From positions 1-6,276 of the forward strand of contig JAGOBX010000221.1 of NCBI GenBank assembly GCA_017999075.1: 6,276 bases of DNA, read 5' to 3'. The stretch comes from Candidatus Babelota bacterium. GTDB taxonomy: Bacteria > JAGOBX01. Both the position numbers and the translations under genes were made by a program. This document shows positions 6,129-6,276 of the stretch, piece after piece; the first letter of the stretch is position 1, and each line of letters starts with the position of its first letter. Under the pieces are notes generated by a model. It ran no database searches and was not told the DNA's origin. It was given only the letters and a program-made list of their open reading frames with translations.

Positions 6129-6276
6129 ATGAATTTTTTTTTACTATTTTATTCATTTTGGATTTCTTTATTTTCAATAATAAGAATTTATTTTATTATT
6201 AATTCCGGATTATTATCATTAGCTCCTAATATATTATTAAAATCATTATTAATCGGATTACGGTTTGATATAGTTG
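6129..6276 (+). CDS. N-terminus of a membrane protein, probable LTA-synthase/phosphoglycerol-transferase family (3' partial)
   Basis: Forty-nine codons are visible from ATG 6129 to the window edge, with no stop. The residues are strongly hydrophobic: a first membrane helix covers about 2-24, and a second hydrophobic segment ends in LLIGLRFDIV. The GLRFD motif after an N-terminal helix is characteristic of multi-TM proteins of the LTA synthase/MdoB-like family. In that family an extracytoplasmic alkaline-phosphatase/sulfatase-fold domain follows the membrane helices and transfers phosphoglycerol or related groups to envelope polymers or lipids. The catalytic domain is outside the window, so the assignment rests on a short N-terminal pattern and another polytopic membrane protein remains possible. 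The gene follows the kinase by 100 bases and has its own candidate operator, promoter and ribosome site. Confidence 0.6.
   Translation, partial: MNFFLLFYSFWISLFSIIRIYFIINSGLLSLAPNILLKSLLIGLRFDIV

Noticed and set aside
1-6276. CRISPR arrays, tRNA/rRNA genes, insertion sequences or phage genes
   Set aside because: No spaced long repeats, tRNA-like folds, transposase motifs or terminal inverted repeats were seen. Coding genes fill all but about 100 bases.

Overview
The window is low-GC (very AT-rich by eye) bacterial DNA. All recognisable genes lie on the + strand. An LptD/OstA-type outer-membrane protein and an envelope sensor kinase point to a diderm (Gram-negative-type) bacterium. Shine-Dalgarno-like sequences are present but patchy. 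The phylum cannot be fixed from the sequence. An AT-rich lineage outside the well-studied Proteobacteria (for example Elusimicrobiota-, Spirochaete- or Deferribacter-like) would fit, but this is inference.

Layout: (1) 1-1220, the 3' part of a glycosyltransferase-like gene whose closest recognisable pattern is the sucrose-phosphate-synthase branch of GT4, with key active-site residues replaced. (2) About 1156-3240, an LptD-like LPS-assembly outer-membrane protein that overlaps the end of gene 1. (3) 3247-3975, tlyA, an S4-domain rRNA 2'-O-methyltransferase. (4) 3972-4652, an OmpR/PhoB-family response regulator. (5) 4649-6028, its membrane histidine kinase. (6) 6029-6128, a 100-base gap carrying three YYTAAT hexamers at an exact 11-bp period, then promoter-like sequence and a ribosome binding site. 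(7) 6129 to the window end, the start of a membrane protein that resembles the LTA-synthase/phosphoglycerol-transferase (sulfatase-superfamily) family.

Genes 1 to 5 overlap or are separated by 6 bases at most, and tlyA/regulator/kinase are joined by two ATGA stop-start overlaps. They look like one transcription unit with translational coupling. No terminator is visible inside it.

The most interesting signal is the gap at 6029-6128. Tandem hexamers at an 11-bp period are the usual operator form for OmpR/PhoB-family regulators, and YYTAAT-N5 resembles the PmrA box of enterobacteria. The array follows a two-component pair directly and precedes a probable envelope-polymer or lipid-modifying enzyme. 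The inferred picture is a PmrAB-like envelope-modification circuit wired to outer-membrane assembly, in a lineage where this is probably undescribed.
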